Source: Marinicella algicola
GTDB taxonomy: Bacteria > Pseudomonadota > Gammaproteobacteria > Xanthomonadales > Marinicellaceae
Assembly: GCF_028401385.1 (NCBI RefSeq)
Contig: NZ_JAQOMR010000002.1
Coordinates: 186,001 to 250,000 of the forward strand
Length of the DNA stretch: 64,000 nt
Direction: 5' to 3'
Shown piece after piece: positions 10,646-20,085 of this stretch. The translations under genes were made by a program, and so were the position numbers. Position 1 is the first letter of the stretch; every line of letters begins with the position of its first letter. The notes beneath the pieces are model-generated. The model was not told the DNA's origin, ran no database searches, and saw only the letters and a program-made list of their open reading frames with translations.

Positions 10646-11398
10646 TACCAGGGCAGTCCCCTATTTGCACTGAAATAGCCACCCGTGGGGCCGGAGGAGT
10701 CTCAGAAGGGCCAGTCTGACGGGAGCGGCCGCGCCTTGCTTGGTGGACTGAAAGCCCTGGTGGCCATTCAGGTCGGTTGCGGTGAATCCCGGATCGGCGG
10801 AATTGACGAGAATGCCTGAGGGCGCGAGGAGTTTGGCCAACTGGATTGTAAGCATGTTCAGCGCCGCCTTGGATGCGTTGTAGCCAATCAGCTGGTGTTC
10901 TGCGAAAGCCCATGCGGGATCGGCGTTCTGCGTCAGGGAGCCCAACTCGCTGGAGACATTGACGATGCGGCCCGAGGGCGACGTCTTCAGAAGCGGAAGA
11001 AATGCCTGGATGACTGCGAGCGTGGCAAAGAAATTGGTCTCGAACGTGGCGCGCACGGCGTCGGGGCTGGCCGTGTCCGGCGGGCCGTCATCCTGACGGG
11101 CAATTCCGGCATTGTTGACAAGAATATCAAGCGCGCCGAACTTCCTTTCAAAGTCGACAGCCGCCTCGGCAAGGCTCGCGATGTCGCCAAGGTCGATGTG
11201 GATCGAGTCCGCATCACAACCCTCGGCGCGCAGGGTCCGGGCCGCATCTTCACCCTTCTGAGCATCGCGGGCACCAAGAACGACATGGACTCCGGCGTTT
11301 GCCAGTTGCCGGGAGATCTCGAAACCGATCCCTTTGTTAGCGCCGGTGACGAGCGCAATCTTGCGGTGTGACGTGGTTGGTTCAGAAAACATGATCAT
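10646..11398 (-). pseudogene. Short-chain dehydrogenase/reductase, 3' end frameshifted
   Basis: Classical SDR: cofactor motif TGANKGIG near residue 18, NNAGI, and the active-site arrangement with Ser in NVSSELG and YNASK. Start ATG 11398 follows AAAGGA. After APVRLALL (near 10700) the frame slips by one base; the other frame reads SSGPTGGYFSANRGLPW and stops at 10646, which matches the usual ending of this carbonyl-reductase-like subgroup (GPTGGYF). Divergent from the TetR gene with only about 70 bases between, so likely under its control. Substrate unknown. Confidence 0.85.
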
Positions 11399-11470
11399 GG
11401 TATTTCCTTTGGGTGCGGGTTCGGCTACTCATTCAAAATATGAGCAATCCTTCGGATATTGAATTCGCAT

Positions 11471-12109
11471 ATGTCCCTGCAGAACGAAGTCCCGGCAAAG
11501 CCCCGCAAAATACCGGTCCAGTCGCGCTCTGAAGCGACTGTCGAGGCAATATTCGAGGGCGCGATTCAGGTTCTGGTCGAGTCTGGCCCCCGGTATTTGA
11601 CGACGACCCGGGTGGCCGAACGAGCCGGCGTGTCGGTCGGCACGCTTTATCAGTATTTCGCCAATATCGACGGCTTGATGGTGGCAATCCTTGAGCGCCA
11701 CCTTCGCAAGGTCATCGACCGGGTGGTCGCGATCTGTGCCAAACAGCATGGGCAGCCGCTTTCAGCGATGACTCAGGCGCTGACGGATGAATTCATCGAC
11801 GCCAAAACAGAGCGACTGGATGTGACAAGAGCCCTGTATGCGGTTGCCTACGATCTGAAGGGCCTCGAACTGATCGAGCAATTGTCCGAACGGTCCGTCG
11901 ACGCCATCCGGGACATGTTGACGACAGCGCCAGACGTGGCAGTTGATGCGCCAGATCAGGTCGCTGCCGTCATCCATGCGGCTATGGCAGGTGTCGTGCA
12001 GATTGTTCTGGGCAAAGCTGGCAAGCCGACAGACCTGCACGCACTACGCTACCACATCCGCCATCTTGTTCTGGGCTATCTCACGTCACTCGGTCCATCA
12101 GCGCGATAG
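11471..12109 (+). CDS. TetR-family transcriptional regulator
   Basis: About 212 residues. The N-terminal TetR fold is clear: EATVEAIFEGAIQVLVESG, then the recognition helices TTTRVAERAGVSVGTLYQYFANIDGL. The rest is a helical ligand-binding domain with no recognisable specificity. ATG 11471 is chosen; a TTG four codons upstream is possible. It is divergent from the SDR gene at 11398, the standard layout for a repressor of an adjacent reductase. Confidence 0.9.
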   Translation: MSLQNEVPAKPRKIPVQSRSEATVEAIFEGAIQVLVESGPRYLTTTRVAERAGVSVGTLYQYFANIDGLMVAILERHLRKVIDRVVAICAKQHGQPLSAMTQALTDEFIDAKTERLDVTRALYAVAYDLKGLELIEQLSERSVDAIRDMLTTAPDVAVDAPDQVAAVIHAAMAGVVQIVLGKAGKPTDLHALRYHIRHLVLGYLTSLGPSAR

Positions 12110-12173
12110 GTTTAGCCGTAGCGCGCCATCAGGCTCATGCCCCATTGCCGCTCTGCCTGACTGCAAACCAGTG

Positions 12174-12487
12174 TCACTGGCGATAGAGGATCATTCCCCA
12201 TGATGCAGAACATCGTCGATGAATTCACCATCGGCCGTAAACCCCGTATCGTCCCAATAGTCGATATGAGTGCCGGTGACTTGATAGCGCCCTTCATAAG
12301 CGCGCTCACGCGTGCCGCGCGCCTCGACATATCTGTTGTTCGGCAACAGCTCGTGACGGATCTGGCCGTCCAGCGTGACCCACAGGCCAACGTAGGGATG
12401 CATGTCATTCATGGTAACCTCCTCTTCTTGAACAAATTGAACCAACAGGCTTGCAGCAAGTACGGCGGCAAATGCGTTACTCATCAT
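12174..12487 (-). pseudogene. Atu4866-like small protein, last codons frameshifted
   Basis: The core MHPYVGLWVTLDGQIRHELL, RYVEARGTRERAYEGRYQVTG and DYWDDTGFTADGEFIDDVL matches the small lipocalin-like Agrobacterium protein Atu4866 as I recall it. A start at 12412 (MNDMHPYV) has a good AGGAGG site; an in-frame ATG at 12487 overlaps the upstream SDR stop as ATGA and would add a hydrophobic leader. The G-run GGGG before the end lacks one base; adding it changes the ending from LHHGE to LHHGGMILYRQ, the normal family ending, with stop at 12174. Likely co-transcribed with the SDR upstream. Function unknown. Confidence 0.75.
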
Positions 12488-13203
12488 GTCGCTTCCGTTG
12501 GCCGGATGGTGATTTCGCTGGTATCGACAGAATGCGGTGCATCGATCAGCTGCCGGACGGCCCGGGCAATATCCGCCGGTTGAAGCGAAATGGCGCGATA
12601 GGCCTGCATCATCGCCATCGTCTCGCCATGCGTTATCGTGGATGCAAGTTCGCTCTCTACGACACCGGGATTGACGCATGTCACCCGAACGCACCGGCTT
12701 TCCTGCCGCAGGCCATCGGAAATTGCCCGCACTGCAAACTTTGTCGCGCAATAGACGGCGGCAGTAGGCACGACTTCGAGCGCACCGATCGACCCGATGT
12801 TGATGATTTGCCCTTGGCCCTGGGCTTCCATGACCGGCAACACCGCGCCAATTCCCCACAGCACCCCTTTGATGTTCACGTCCACCATGCGCTCCCATTC
12901 TTCGTGTTGGCCGGCGGACAGCGGCGACAAGGGCATGATACCTGCATTGTTGACCAGAACGTCGATACGCCCCCACATCCCGACTGCAGCCTCGGCGAAA
13001 GCCATCACAGACTGCCGGTTGGTGACATCAAGCGCGCGCGCCTCTGCCGTCCCGCCGGCGCTGCGGATTTCAGCGGCAATCGCTTCGATCCGTTCGACGC
13101 GACGGGCACCCAAAAGAACCTTCGCGCCTGCCGCACCGAGTTCCTTGGCGATGCCCATGCCAATCCCGCTGGAAGCTCCTGTTATCAATACCGTTTTATT
13201 CAT
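12484..13203 (-). CDS. Short-chain dehydrogenase/reductase
   Basis: About 239 residues. NAD(P)-binding motif TGASSGIGMG at residue 8, NNAGIMPLSPL, active-site Ser in GSIGALEVVP and Tyr/Lys in AVYCATKFAV, followed by CVNPGVVESEL. This is the YdfG/clavaldehyde-dehydrogenase-like SDR subgroup, which has varied alcohol or aldehyde substrates. Start at ATG 13203; an alternative lies four codons upstream. It is divergent from the LysR gene at 13313, which probably regulates it. Confidence 0.9.
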   Translation of the reverse strand: MNKTVLITGASSGIGMGIAKELGAAGAKVLLGARRVERIEAIAAEIRSAGGTAEARALDVTNRQSVMAFAEAAVGMWGRIDVLVNNAGIMPLSPLSAGQHEEWERMVDVNIKGVLWGIGAVLPVMEAQGQGQIINIGSIGALEVVPTAAVYCATKFAVRAISDGLRQESRCVRVTCVNPGVVESELASTITHGETMAMMQAYRAISLQPADIARAVRQLIDAPHSVDTSEITIRPTEAT

Positions 13204-13282
13204 GCTACACTCCATTGAAGGTCGATTGCGTCAGTGCATGCACAAGGTGGACGCTTTTCAGTTTCTCGTGTAGCCATCCAAT

Positions 13283-13295
13283 CATCAACTTGATG
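13283..13295. promoter_or_regulatory. Palindrome in the SDR/LysR divergent promoter, candidate LysR site
   Basis: CATCAA-C-TTGATG, perfect 6-base arms, 18 bases before the LysR start codon in the 109-base divergent intergenic region. Position and dyad symmetry fit an autoregulatory LysR-type operator; assignment is inference. Confidence 0.4.
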
Positions 13296-13312
13296 GTTAG
13301 CGAGGTTGGACA

Positions 13313-14200
13313 ATGAAGATCGACATGAACCTCCTGCCGCTCTTTCTCGCTGTTGCGGAGGAGCACAACTTCCGCGCCGCTGCAGACCGCCTGGGTGTGA
13401 CACGGTCCGCAGTCAGTCAGGGTATTCGCCGTCTGGAGGATGCGCATGGCACGGCACTGGTCTTGCGAACCACCCGGTCTGTCCGTCTGACGGAAGCAGG
13501 AGAAAGACTGCGGGAAGCATTGTCCCGGCCGCTGTCAGATATTGAAACTGCACTCGAGGAGATGGGTACAGAGAGCAGGCCCAGCGGGACATTGAGGATC
13601 GCTGTCACATCAATCGCGGAGCGGTTCCTGGCAGGTCCACTACTCGCGACGTTTGCCGCGGAAAATCCTGGCTTGTTCCTTGATATCACCGTGACCGACG
13701 AGGAATGCGATATCGTTGCCGACGGCTACGACGCCGGAGTCAGGCTGGGCGAGGTGATTGAACAGGATATGATCACAGTCCCGCTGACCGGCGATCAGCG
13801 CGAAGCGGTGGCGGCTGCTCCGTCTTATCTGTCAGCACATGGAACACCCAGGCATCCCCGCGACCTTTCTCGGCACCGTTGCATAGGCTGGCGCCCGGCG
13901 CCCAATGTTGCGCCCTACCGTTGGGAATTCGAGGAGAACGGAGTCCCGTTTGTTGTTGCCATAGAGCCCCAGATCACCACCAACGATCTCCGCCTGATGT
14001 TGCGAACTGCACTTGCGGGAGGTGGTATCACACTGGCTCTGGAAGAGAATTTCCGCCCATATGTCGAGTCTGGCGAGCTGATCCCTTTGCTCGAAGGCTT
14101 TCTCGCTCCTTTTCCAGGCTTCTATTTGTATTTTCCTCAGCGCCGCAACATGGCACCCAAAATGAGAGCCCTGATCGATCATGTCAAACGCTGGAGATAA
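13313..14200 (+). CDS. LysR-family transcriptional regulator
   Basis: 295 residues. N-terminal winged helix (LLPLFLAVAEEHNFRAAADRLGVTRSAVSQGIRRLED), then a periplasmic-binding-like effector domain containing the CrgA-type pattern (ETALEEMGTESRPSGTLRIA). GAGG lies 10 bases before ATG 13313. Divergent from the SDR gene, the standard layout for a regulator and its target. Confidence 0.92.
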   Translation: MKIDMNLLPLFLAVAEEHNFRAAADRLGVTRSAVSQGIRRLEDAHGTALVLRTTRSVRLTEAGERLREALSRPLSDIETALEEMGTESRPSGTLRIAVTSIAERFLAGPLLATFAAENPGLFLDITVTDEECDIVADGYDAGVRLGEVIEQDMITVPLTGDQREAVAAAPSYLSAHGTPRHPRDLSRHRCIGWRPAPNVAPYRWEFEENGVPFVVAIEPQITTNDLRLMLRTALAGGGITLALEENFRPYVESGELIPLLEGFLAPFPGFYLYFPQRRNMAPKMRALIDHVKRWR

Positions 14201-14582
14201 TGGAGTTCCAGACAAATCAGAAACTACAATCATAACTTCCAGCATGGCTTAAGAACTTTCTTGTGACCAAACGGAAGTTGTAAGCCTCACGGCATGATTC
14301 ACTGCGGTAGCTGCCACGGCATTGCTGTGTTGCTCGATCCTTGTAGCTTTTTGAAGCAACAACACTCCGCAACCGCTGATCCCTGGCCTATAAAAAACAG
14401 CGAGACGGGTTTGAATACACGAACTGTTCCACAGCTAAAAACTCAAATAACCGAGCGACGGAATGCTGTCGCCATCTACTAGGCAATGCAGCCGAAACTG
14501 AACGATTCAGACACTCAGGAAGCTTGGGGCATAGGGGCGCACCTTTCGATGCGCCCTTTGACTTGCATTTTCGATTGATCGC
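14201..14582. other. Intergenic region without a recognised gene
   Basis: About 380 bases between convergent genes. A 62-codon plus-strand frame exists but has no ribosome site or family likeness. Nothing else supported. Confidence 0.4.
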
Positions 14583-15085
14583 TCAGTCGCTATCCGAGGC
14601 GATTGACTCGAAATACAGCTTGCTCAATTCAGAGAGCGTGTATTCGGCAGGGTCGAGTCCCAATTGTGCGGCAAGCTGCGCTTCACCCGGCGTTACAATT
14701 TCGGCCGGATTGGACGCAATGCGATTGTTCTTCGATATCAAGAACTTCTCCGTATGCACATCATTCTCGCGACGGGCTTCCGCAATCGCCATCATCTCGG
14801 TCATCGTGTGCGCCCCGGGTTCAGGTCCAACGAAAGGGCGACCTGAACCTCACCCGGCGATATTGTCGGATCCATGCCGAACCCGACGCGGTTGTCGTGT
14901 GAGAGGTAGAAGTTTTCAAGGTGACGGTCATTGTCTCTCCGAGCTTCGGTGATCGCGATCATTTCTACCGCGGTGTATTTTCCGAAGTCCAATCCCAGTG
15001 TGCGGGCAAGCATTTCCAGACCGGGATCTGCAAGTGCGGGAACCGCAATAGTTGCAAGCAATGCAGCCATAATGACAGTTTTCAT
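14583..15085 (-). pseudogene. Secreted protein with internal repeats, frameshifted
   Basis: ATG 15085 follows AAGGA. A signal peptide (MKTVIMAALLATIAVPALA) is followed by two and a half copies of a unit of about 43 residues: LGLDFGKYTAVEMIAITEAR...RDNDRHLENF, SLDLNPGAHTMTEMMAIAEAR...RENDVHTEKF, QLGLDPAEYTLSELSKLYFE. Each ends in a PGE(V/A)Q linker. The run CCCC at 14813-14816 (plus strand) needs one extra base to join NPG to AHTMTEMM; the protein then ends at 14583 with about 166 residues. The repeats carry conserved Glu, Arg and Asp and no Cys. I do not recognise a named family; a small periplasmic or exported binding protein is a guess. Confidence 0.6.
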
Positions 15086-15183
15086 TTCTTTGCGTCCTTG
15101 ATGTTGACTTGGCATCGTTTCGATACATTGTTCAGCCAGCGGAGCGATCAGACCAACTACCCCGCATGGCTTGGGTTTGCTTA

Positions 15184-16113
15184 GAGCCCGATTTAAAAGT
15201 TGTTGAGTGATATCAGAAGGATGTGATTCAACCACCTCTGCCAAGAACGTGGAGGATCGCATGCCCTGGAATGATATCACCCGCCTGCAGCATAACCGGG
15301 ATCGCCTTCGCTATCCAACCGATTTGACGGACCGTGAGTGGGCTGTAATTGCTCCACTGATACCGCTGGCCAAGCCCGGCGGGCGGCCACGGAAAACGAA
15401 TATGAGGGAAGTGGTGAACGCGATCCTTTATATTGCGGGCAGCGGCAGTCAATGGCGGGCTCTGCCGAAGGACTTCCTCCGGTCTCCACGGTGCGAGGCT
15501 ATTTCTATGGCTGGCGCGACATCGGCCTTTGGCAGACCATCAATCATCTGCTCGTCTGCGCTACGCGCGAACTGGAGGGGCGCGAGGCCTCGCCCACAGC
15601 CGGTGTCATCGACAGCCAGAGTGTCAAGACCACCGAAAGCGGCGGGGTTTCGGGCTACGACGCCGGCAAGAAGATCAAGGGCCGCAAGCGCCACATCATC
15701 ACCGATACGATCGGGCTGATGCTGTTCGTGCTTGTCCATGCTGCCGATATCCAGGACCGCGACGGTGCGCCCGATGTCCTGAAAGCCATCCGCTACCGTT
15801 TCCCCTGGTTGCGCCATGTCTTCGCAGATGGCGGCTATGCCGGGCAGAAGTTGCGAAGAGCGCTGCGCGGATGCGGCCAATGGAACCTTGAAATCATCAA
15901 GCGCTCCGACATAGCGAAAGGCTTTGAGGTTCTGCCCCGCCGATGGGTGGTGGAGCGCACCTTCGGCTGGTTCGGACGATGCCGTCGGTTGGCCAAAGAT
16001 TGGGAAAAGTCCATCGCAAGCGCCACAGCATGGGTCAACATCGCCAGCATCAGGGTGATGACCAGACGCCTCGCACGATATTGTTTCCCATCATGAACTT
16101 TTGAATCCGGCTC
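15184..16113 (+). mobile_element. IS5-family element, IS1031-like group
   Basis: Inverted ends GAGCC(C/G)GATT(T/C)AAAAGTT start at 15184 and end at 16113. The triplet TTA lies on both sides (15181-15183, 16114-16116), the TNA duplication typical of the IS1031 group. Confidence 0.88.
15261..16096 (+). pseudogene. IS5-family transposase, frameshifted near 15477
   Basis: MPWNDITRLQHNRDRLRYPTDL...LTDREWAVIAPLIPLAKPGGRP is the N-terminal IS5 domain; the protein then needs one C in the TTCC run near 15477 to continue STVRGYFYGWRDIGLWQ. The DDE core follows: D in GVIDSQSVKTTE, D in VFADGGYAGQK, E in VVERTFGWFGRCRRL. Joined length is about 278 residues, as usual. Confidence 0.87.
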
Positions 16114-16193
16114 TTAGTCGATGTCGTGACGCTCCAGAAAAAATCTCTTCTGGTTTCGCAATTGCCGTATCGAAGTAATCGGAGTCTCGGCGA

Positions 16194-16757
16194 TCAGGGT
16201 TGCAGACGCCGCCCGAGCGTGTTTTCAATGCTCTCTGCGTCGACAATCCAAGCGTAATTCATCTCTTGCTTGATCTTCCAAGCCCCTTCGATGCACGCCC
16301 AGCCTAGTTGGGAGCGTGTATCAAAGGCGATCACTTCGCCATTGACTGGTTCGATCCGGCCAACAAAGCCGATCGTGGACGATGCAACGTCCCGCCCGAC
16401 AACGGCATGGTTCACGTCGGTCATTCCGTGCCGGATCGACCGGGAGGCGTTGACGTGGTGTTCCCAGTTTCCCCATACACCTTGGCATCGGTAAACAGTT
16501 GCGTGTCGCCGGGCGCAAGGTTGTCCCAGTATACGCCCTCGGGATCCTTCAGGTCGTAGAACTTGGCCATTTCTTCGACAAACACGAACTCCGGGTCGCC
16601 TTCGTGGCGCTCCCATCCCTGCATGATCCACTCTTCATGCAACGCGAGCGGGGCGTCCGTGCCGTTCTGAGGGCAGGCAGCTTCCTGCTGCGCCAGTGTC
16701 GGGGAGGCGAAGCTTCCGAAGGCAAGGGCGGCAAAAACAAATCTGGTGATGTTCATG
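16194..16757 (-). pseudogene. Secreted NTF2/SnoaL-like protein, frameshifted
   Basis: ATG 16757 begins a clear signal peptide (MNITRFVFAALAFGSFASPT) with cleavage after LAQ. The mature part has the alpha+beta cone pattern: helix ALHEEWIMQGWERHEGDPEF, FYDLKDPEGVYWDNLAPGDT, then after a frameshift near 16465 WEHHVNASRSIRHGMTDVNH, IGFVGRIEPVNGEVIAFDTR and QLGWACIEGAWKIKQEMNYA. About 187 residues after joining. NTF2-like proteins bind small molecules or act as isomerases and dehydratases; no specific reaction can be assigned. Confidence 0.65.
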
Positions 16758-17474
16758 GTAAGTTTCCTTTGTTGTCTTGGTGACAGTCGGAAACTAGACT
16801 GGAGCATTGGTTCGCAGTAGTGGGATAGTTGTTGCCAACTCGGTTAGCCGGGCTGGACAATTGATCGAACTTATCCCTCCCGATAGCGCACCTTGCGCTA
16901 GCTTGCCAAAAGACCAGCCCGCTGATCTCCGCATGGAGCTGCGCCCATGTTCCGCCCGATCAACGCGCCAAGCAGGCCTTTTTCGGATCGTCGACCGTCA
17001 GCGTGACTCGCGCTGCGCAAGTTTTCGGCCCGGGTGCAGCCGGGGGCCGAATGTCGCACAAAGGGCCAGACGCCTGCAGCACTTGCTTGTTTCGCCTTGC
17101 CCTGACGACGCTTTTGGCGTGCGGTGCATCACTGATGGCTTTCGCCGCTTACCCCGTTCCGGTCGGTTCGGCAGGAAAATCATTGCAAGAGATGTGATAG
17201 ACCGCTTTTTCTTACTGCTGCGAGTTCCACCCTGCACTGTCGACCGTCCGCATTCCGCCCTTCGTGTCGAATGCTGCGCTCACGAACGCCGAGATTTCGC
17301 GGTTGCAGCGAACGGCAGCAAAGTCCGCATTGCAGTCATCGATGCATCATGCAGCGAAGGTCGGCATCGACACCTTTATGCAAGCTTTTGGTAAAAGCTC
17401 GCATTAGCACCCAAGCTGAAAACCCAACAAAACATGGAGAAAGTGCCCCATCTCGCAACATGTGACTTCCATCA
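16758..17474. other. Long region without a supported gene
   Basis: About 700 bases. A 195-codon plus-strand frame is rich in Arg, Cys and Ser and looks like a shadow or decayed sequence. A short frame ending near 17197 has a hydrophobic stretch (LALTTLLACGASLMAFAAYP), but no ribosome site supports it. Confidence 0.4.
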
Positions 17475-17515
17475 TGCAAGGTTTATTGGTATTATTGTCC
17501 TATAACCTTGCAAGG
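17475..17515. promoter_or_regulatory. Inverted repeat upstream of the integrase stub
   Basis: Arms TGCAAGGTT (17475-17483) and AACCTTGCA (17504-17512) are perfect and 20 bases apart; the right arm is also part of the 10-base palindrome CCTTGCAAGG (17506-17515). It lies just before the GTG start of the integrase fragment and is AT-rich in the middle, so it may be an operator or a recombinase binding site. Confidence 0.45.
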
Positions 17516-17523
17516 ATTTGCCC

Positions 17524-17581
17524 GTGAAAGCTGCTGCCCAGACCACCTGGAACAAGGGCCGTGTGGTGGGCAAGAAACCCC
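17524..17581 (+). pseudogene. N-terminal stub of a tyrosine recombinase, cut by IS21
   Basis: GTG 17524 after AAGGA begins VKAAAQTTWNKGRVVGKKPL, which I recognise as the start of a common alphaproteobacterial integrase whose normal continuation describes the core-binding domain. The IS21 end falls right after GKKP. The rest of the gene is not found on the other side of IS21, so it has been deleted. Confidence 0.6.
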
Positions 17582-17728
17582 TGTCAATCGGCGTTGTAAT
17601 GGGACCCCATTTAGGCGTCCAAAAGGAACCCCTCCCTTGGGTTGCACTCGGCGATCAGCGCGCGCAGGCCCGGAGCCATCAATTTAGCGTAGAGGCCTGC
17701 GGGCGCGGGTTGTTTGGCTTCTTCGGCT

Positions 17729-18463
17729 TTAGCTTTGAGAACGGTTTCTGAAACGCCAGGATTCGTTTCCGGTTTCGATGATCTCGCAGTGGTGCGTGAG
17801 CCGGTCGAGGAGCGCAGCGGTCATCTTTGCGTCGCCAAACACGGCTGGCCACTCGCCGAATGCAAGATTGGTGGTGACGATGATCGAGGTGCGCTCATAG
17901 AGCCTGCTGACCAGATGGAAGAGAAGCTGGCCACCAGCCTGGGCAAACGGGAGATACCCCAGTTCATCCATGATAACGAAGTCGAGTCTGGTGATGAAGT
18001 CGGCGAGCCGCCCTTGTTTGCCATTTCGTGCTTCTGTCTCGAGCTGATTGACGAGGTCGACAACATTGAAGAACCGTCCTCTTGCCCCGTTGCGGATCAG
18101 GGCGCGGGCAAGTGCGATCGACAAATGTGACTTTCCTGTTCCCGTTCCGCCGACCAGAACCAGGTTATGTTGCTGAGAGAGGAAGTCGCCTGTGGCGAGC
18201 TGGCGGACCAATCCTTCGTTGACCGGCGTATCCGAGAAGTCGAAGTCATCGATGTCCTTGGCCAGCGGCAACTTGGCGACGGTGAGCTGGTATTTGATGG
18301 AGCGCGCCTGCTTCTCGGCGATCTCCGACTGTAGCAGGTTACCCACGATGCGCGGCGGCTCATGCTGCCGCTTGATCCCGGAGGCCATGATCTCGTCGTA
18401 AGCGCCACGCATACCGAACAGCTTCAGCGCGCCCATCATGTCGAGGATTTGGGATCGTTCCAT
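17729..18463 (-). CDS. istB: IS21 helper ATPase IstB
   Basis: About 244 residues from ATG 18463, one base after the istA stop, so translation is coupled. DnaC-like AAA+ ATPase: Walker [11 protein letters not shown], Walker [14 protein letters not shown], sensor motif [13 protein letters not shown]. IstB remodels target DNA and stimulates the IstA transposase. The N-terminal part [20 protein letters not shown] is the family's IstA-contacting domain. Intact. Confidence 0.93.
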   Translation of the reverse strand: MERSQILDMMGALKLFGMRGAYDEIMASGIKRQHEPPRIVGNLLQSEIAEKQARSIKYQLTVAKLPLAKDIDDFDFSDTPVNEGLVRQLATGDFLSQQHNLVLVGGTGTGKSHLSIALARALIRNGARGRFFNVVDLVNQLETEARNGKQGRLADFITRLDFVIMDELGYLPFAQAGGQLLFHLVSRLYERTSIIVTTNLAFGEWPAVFGDAKMTAALLDRLTHHCEIIETGNESWRFRNRSQS

Positions 18464-18464
18464 A

Positions 18465-19965
18465 TCAGCTTGCCCTCCGGAGGCTATCGTAACGTGCGCA
18501 ATCTGCCAGAGGCTCATGGGTTAGGCGAAGGGCGTCGGGAATGGAGAGAATGGCGGGTGGCTGCGGATCACGATTGCGAGCCAGGATATTGATGATGATG
18601 GCGGCCGAGAACACGCCTTGATCGAGCGCTTCCTGACAGGCCGCCTCGACAGCGGGAAGTCCGTCCAGTCCTACACATTCCAGGATCGACACCATCTGAC
18701 GATCACCATCAGCCATGGCCTTTAGCCGGCGGCGCACCTTCTCCATGGCAGCCGGCAGAACCCAGTCATGGAATGGCGCACCGTTTCTGAGTGCTCCCGG
18801 CTTGCGGGTCAGGACCGGCACATAATGCCAGGGATTATAGATCGTCTCGCCCCGGCCGAAGCAGCGCTCATGCTGACCGATCTCGACGCCATCCTGGCGA
18901 ATGACGATGTGCTCAGCGTATGCGTGGATCTCGGCCGGACGGCCCACAGCGGTCGACAGTACGGAATATTTGTTGTTGTCGAGATCGAACGAGGCAAGTC
19001 TTGCCGATCGCCGCCTGAACGGCATGGAAGCCATCGAACTTGCCTGGGTATCCGATCAGATTGGTTCGCTCTTCCTCGAAGACGTCCCAGACCGTGCGCT
19101 GTGGCTGATCGACATGTTTGTGGGCACGGGCGTAACTGATGCATTTGTCCAGCAGCCACCCGTTCAGCTCCCCATAGGACTTGAAGCGTAGTCTTGGTGT
19201 GAAGAAGCGCTCCCTGACCAGGTTAACCTGGTTCTCGACCTGTCCCTTCTCCCAGCCGGACGCCGGCGTACAGGCCACCGGTTCGACAAGGAAATGACTG
19301 CACATCTGCAGAAAACGGCGGTTGTATTGCCGTTCCTTGCCGACAAATACCGTCTCCACCGCGGTCTTCATGTTGTCATAGATCCCGCGCGTACAAGCCC
19401 CGCCGAAGAAGGCGAATGCCCGGTCATGGGCGTCGAAGACCATCTCCTGTGTCTCTCGCGGATAGGCCCTTACATACATCATCCGGCTGTGGCAGAGCCG
19501 GACATGCGCCACCTTGACGGTTGTCGTCACGCCGTTCAGCACGACAATCTCGTGGCTCCAGTCGAACTGGTAGGCCTCACCGGGTGCGTAGTAAAGCGGC
19601 ACATAGGCTTCTGTCGAAACAGAGCCGCGCTCCTTAGACCATTTGCGGGCATAACGCCGGACGGCATCGTAGCCGCCTTCGTAACCTTGATCGCGCAGAT
19701 CTTCATATATCCGGATGAGCGTCAGCCGTTCGCGCGACGGCTTGGCATCATTGGCGAGCAGTATTCCATCGAGCTGGTCCTGCCACGGCCCAAGCTTCGG
19801 GCGAGGCTGCGTCGTGCGCTCATAGGAGAACGCGGTCTCACCGCCGCGCAGAACCTTCCGAACGACTTTACGCGAAATGCCTAATTCCCGGCAGATCGCT
19901 TTGATAGGCATGCCTTGCGTCAGGGCAAGCCGGCGTATCTTTGCAATTGTTTCCACAACAAGCAT
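18465..19965 (-). pseudogene. istA: IS21 transposase IstA, frameshifted near 18995
   Basis: Starts at ATG 19965 with a helix-turn-helix (IKAICRELGISRKVVRKVLR). The DDE integrase core shows D in YQFDWSHEIV, D in GIYDNMKTAV and E in ASGWEKGQVENQVN. After AAIGKTCLV the frame slips near 18995 and resumes as SFDLDNNKYSVLSTAVGRPAE, then the C-terminal domain ending at 18465. Joined length of about 500 residues is normal. Confidence 0.9.
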
Positions 19966-20085
19966 CCAAATAAAAGCCTCCGAGATAAACCGGAGGCTGT
20001 TGTAACCCCTGTGCCAGAAGGGGCCCCTTTTGGAAGCCGATCACCCCTCTAACGGGGTCCTTATTCCACGCCTAATCACAATATC

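Larger units (their letters stand above)
17582..20080 (-). mobile_element. IS21-family insertion sequence
   Basis: The ends begin with TG and share repeats: TGTCAATCGGCGTTG with GGACCCC and CCAAAAGG blocks at the left, TGTGATTAGGCGTGG with GGACCCC and CCAAAAGG blocks (complement) at the right. Internal repeated blocks near both ends are typical of IS21. istA and istB fill the interior. No target duplication is visible and the two flanks are unrelated, so a deletion followed insertion. Confidence 0.88.

Noticed and set aside
16807..17394. 195-codon plus-strand frame
   Set aside because: Rich in Arg, Ser and Cys, no ribosome site, no domain pattern; likely chance.
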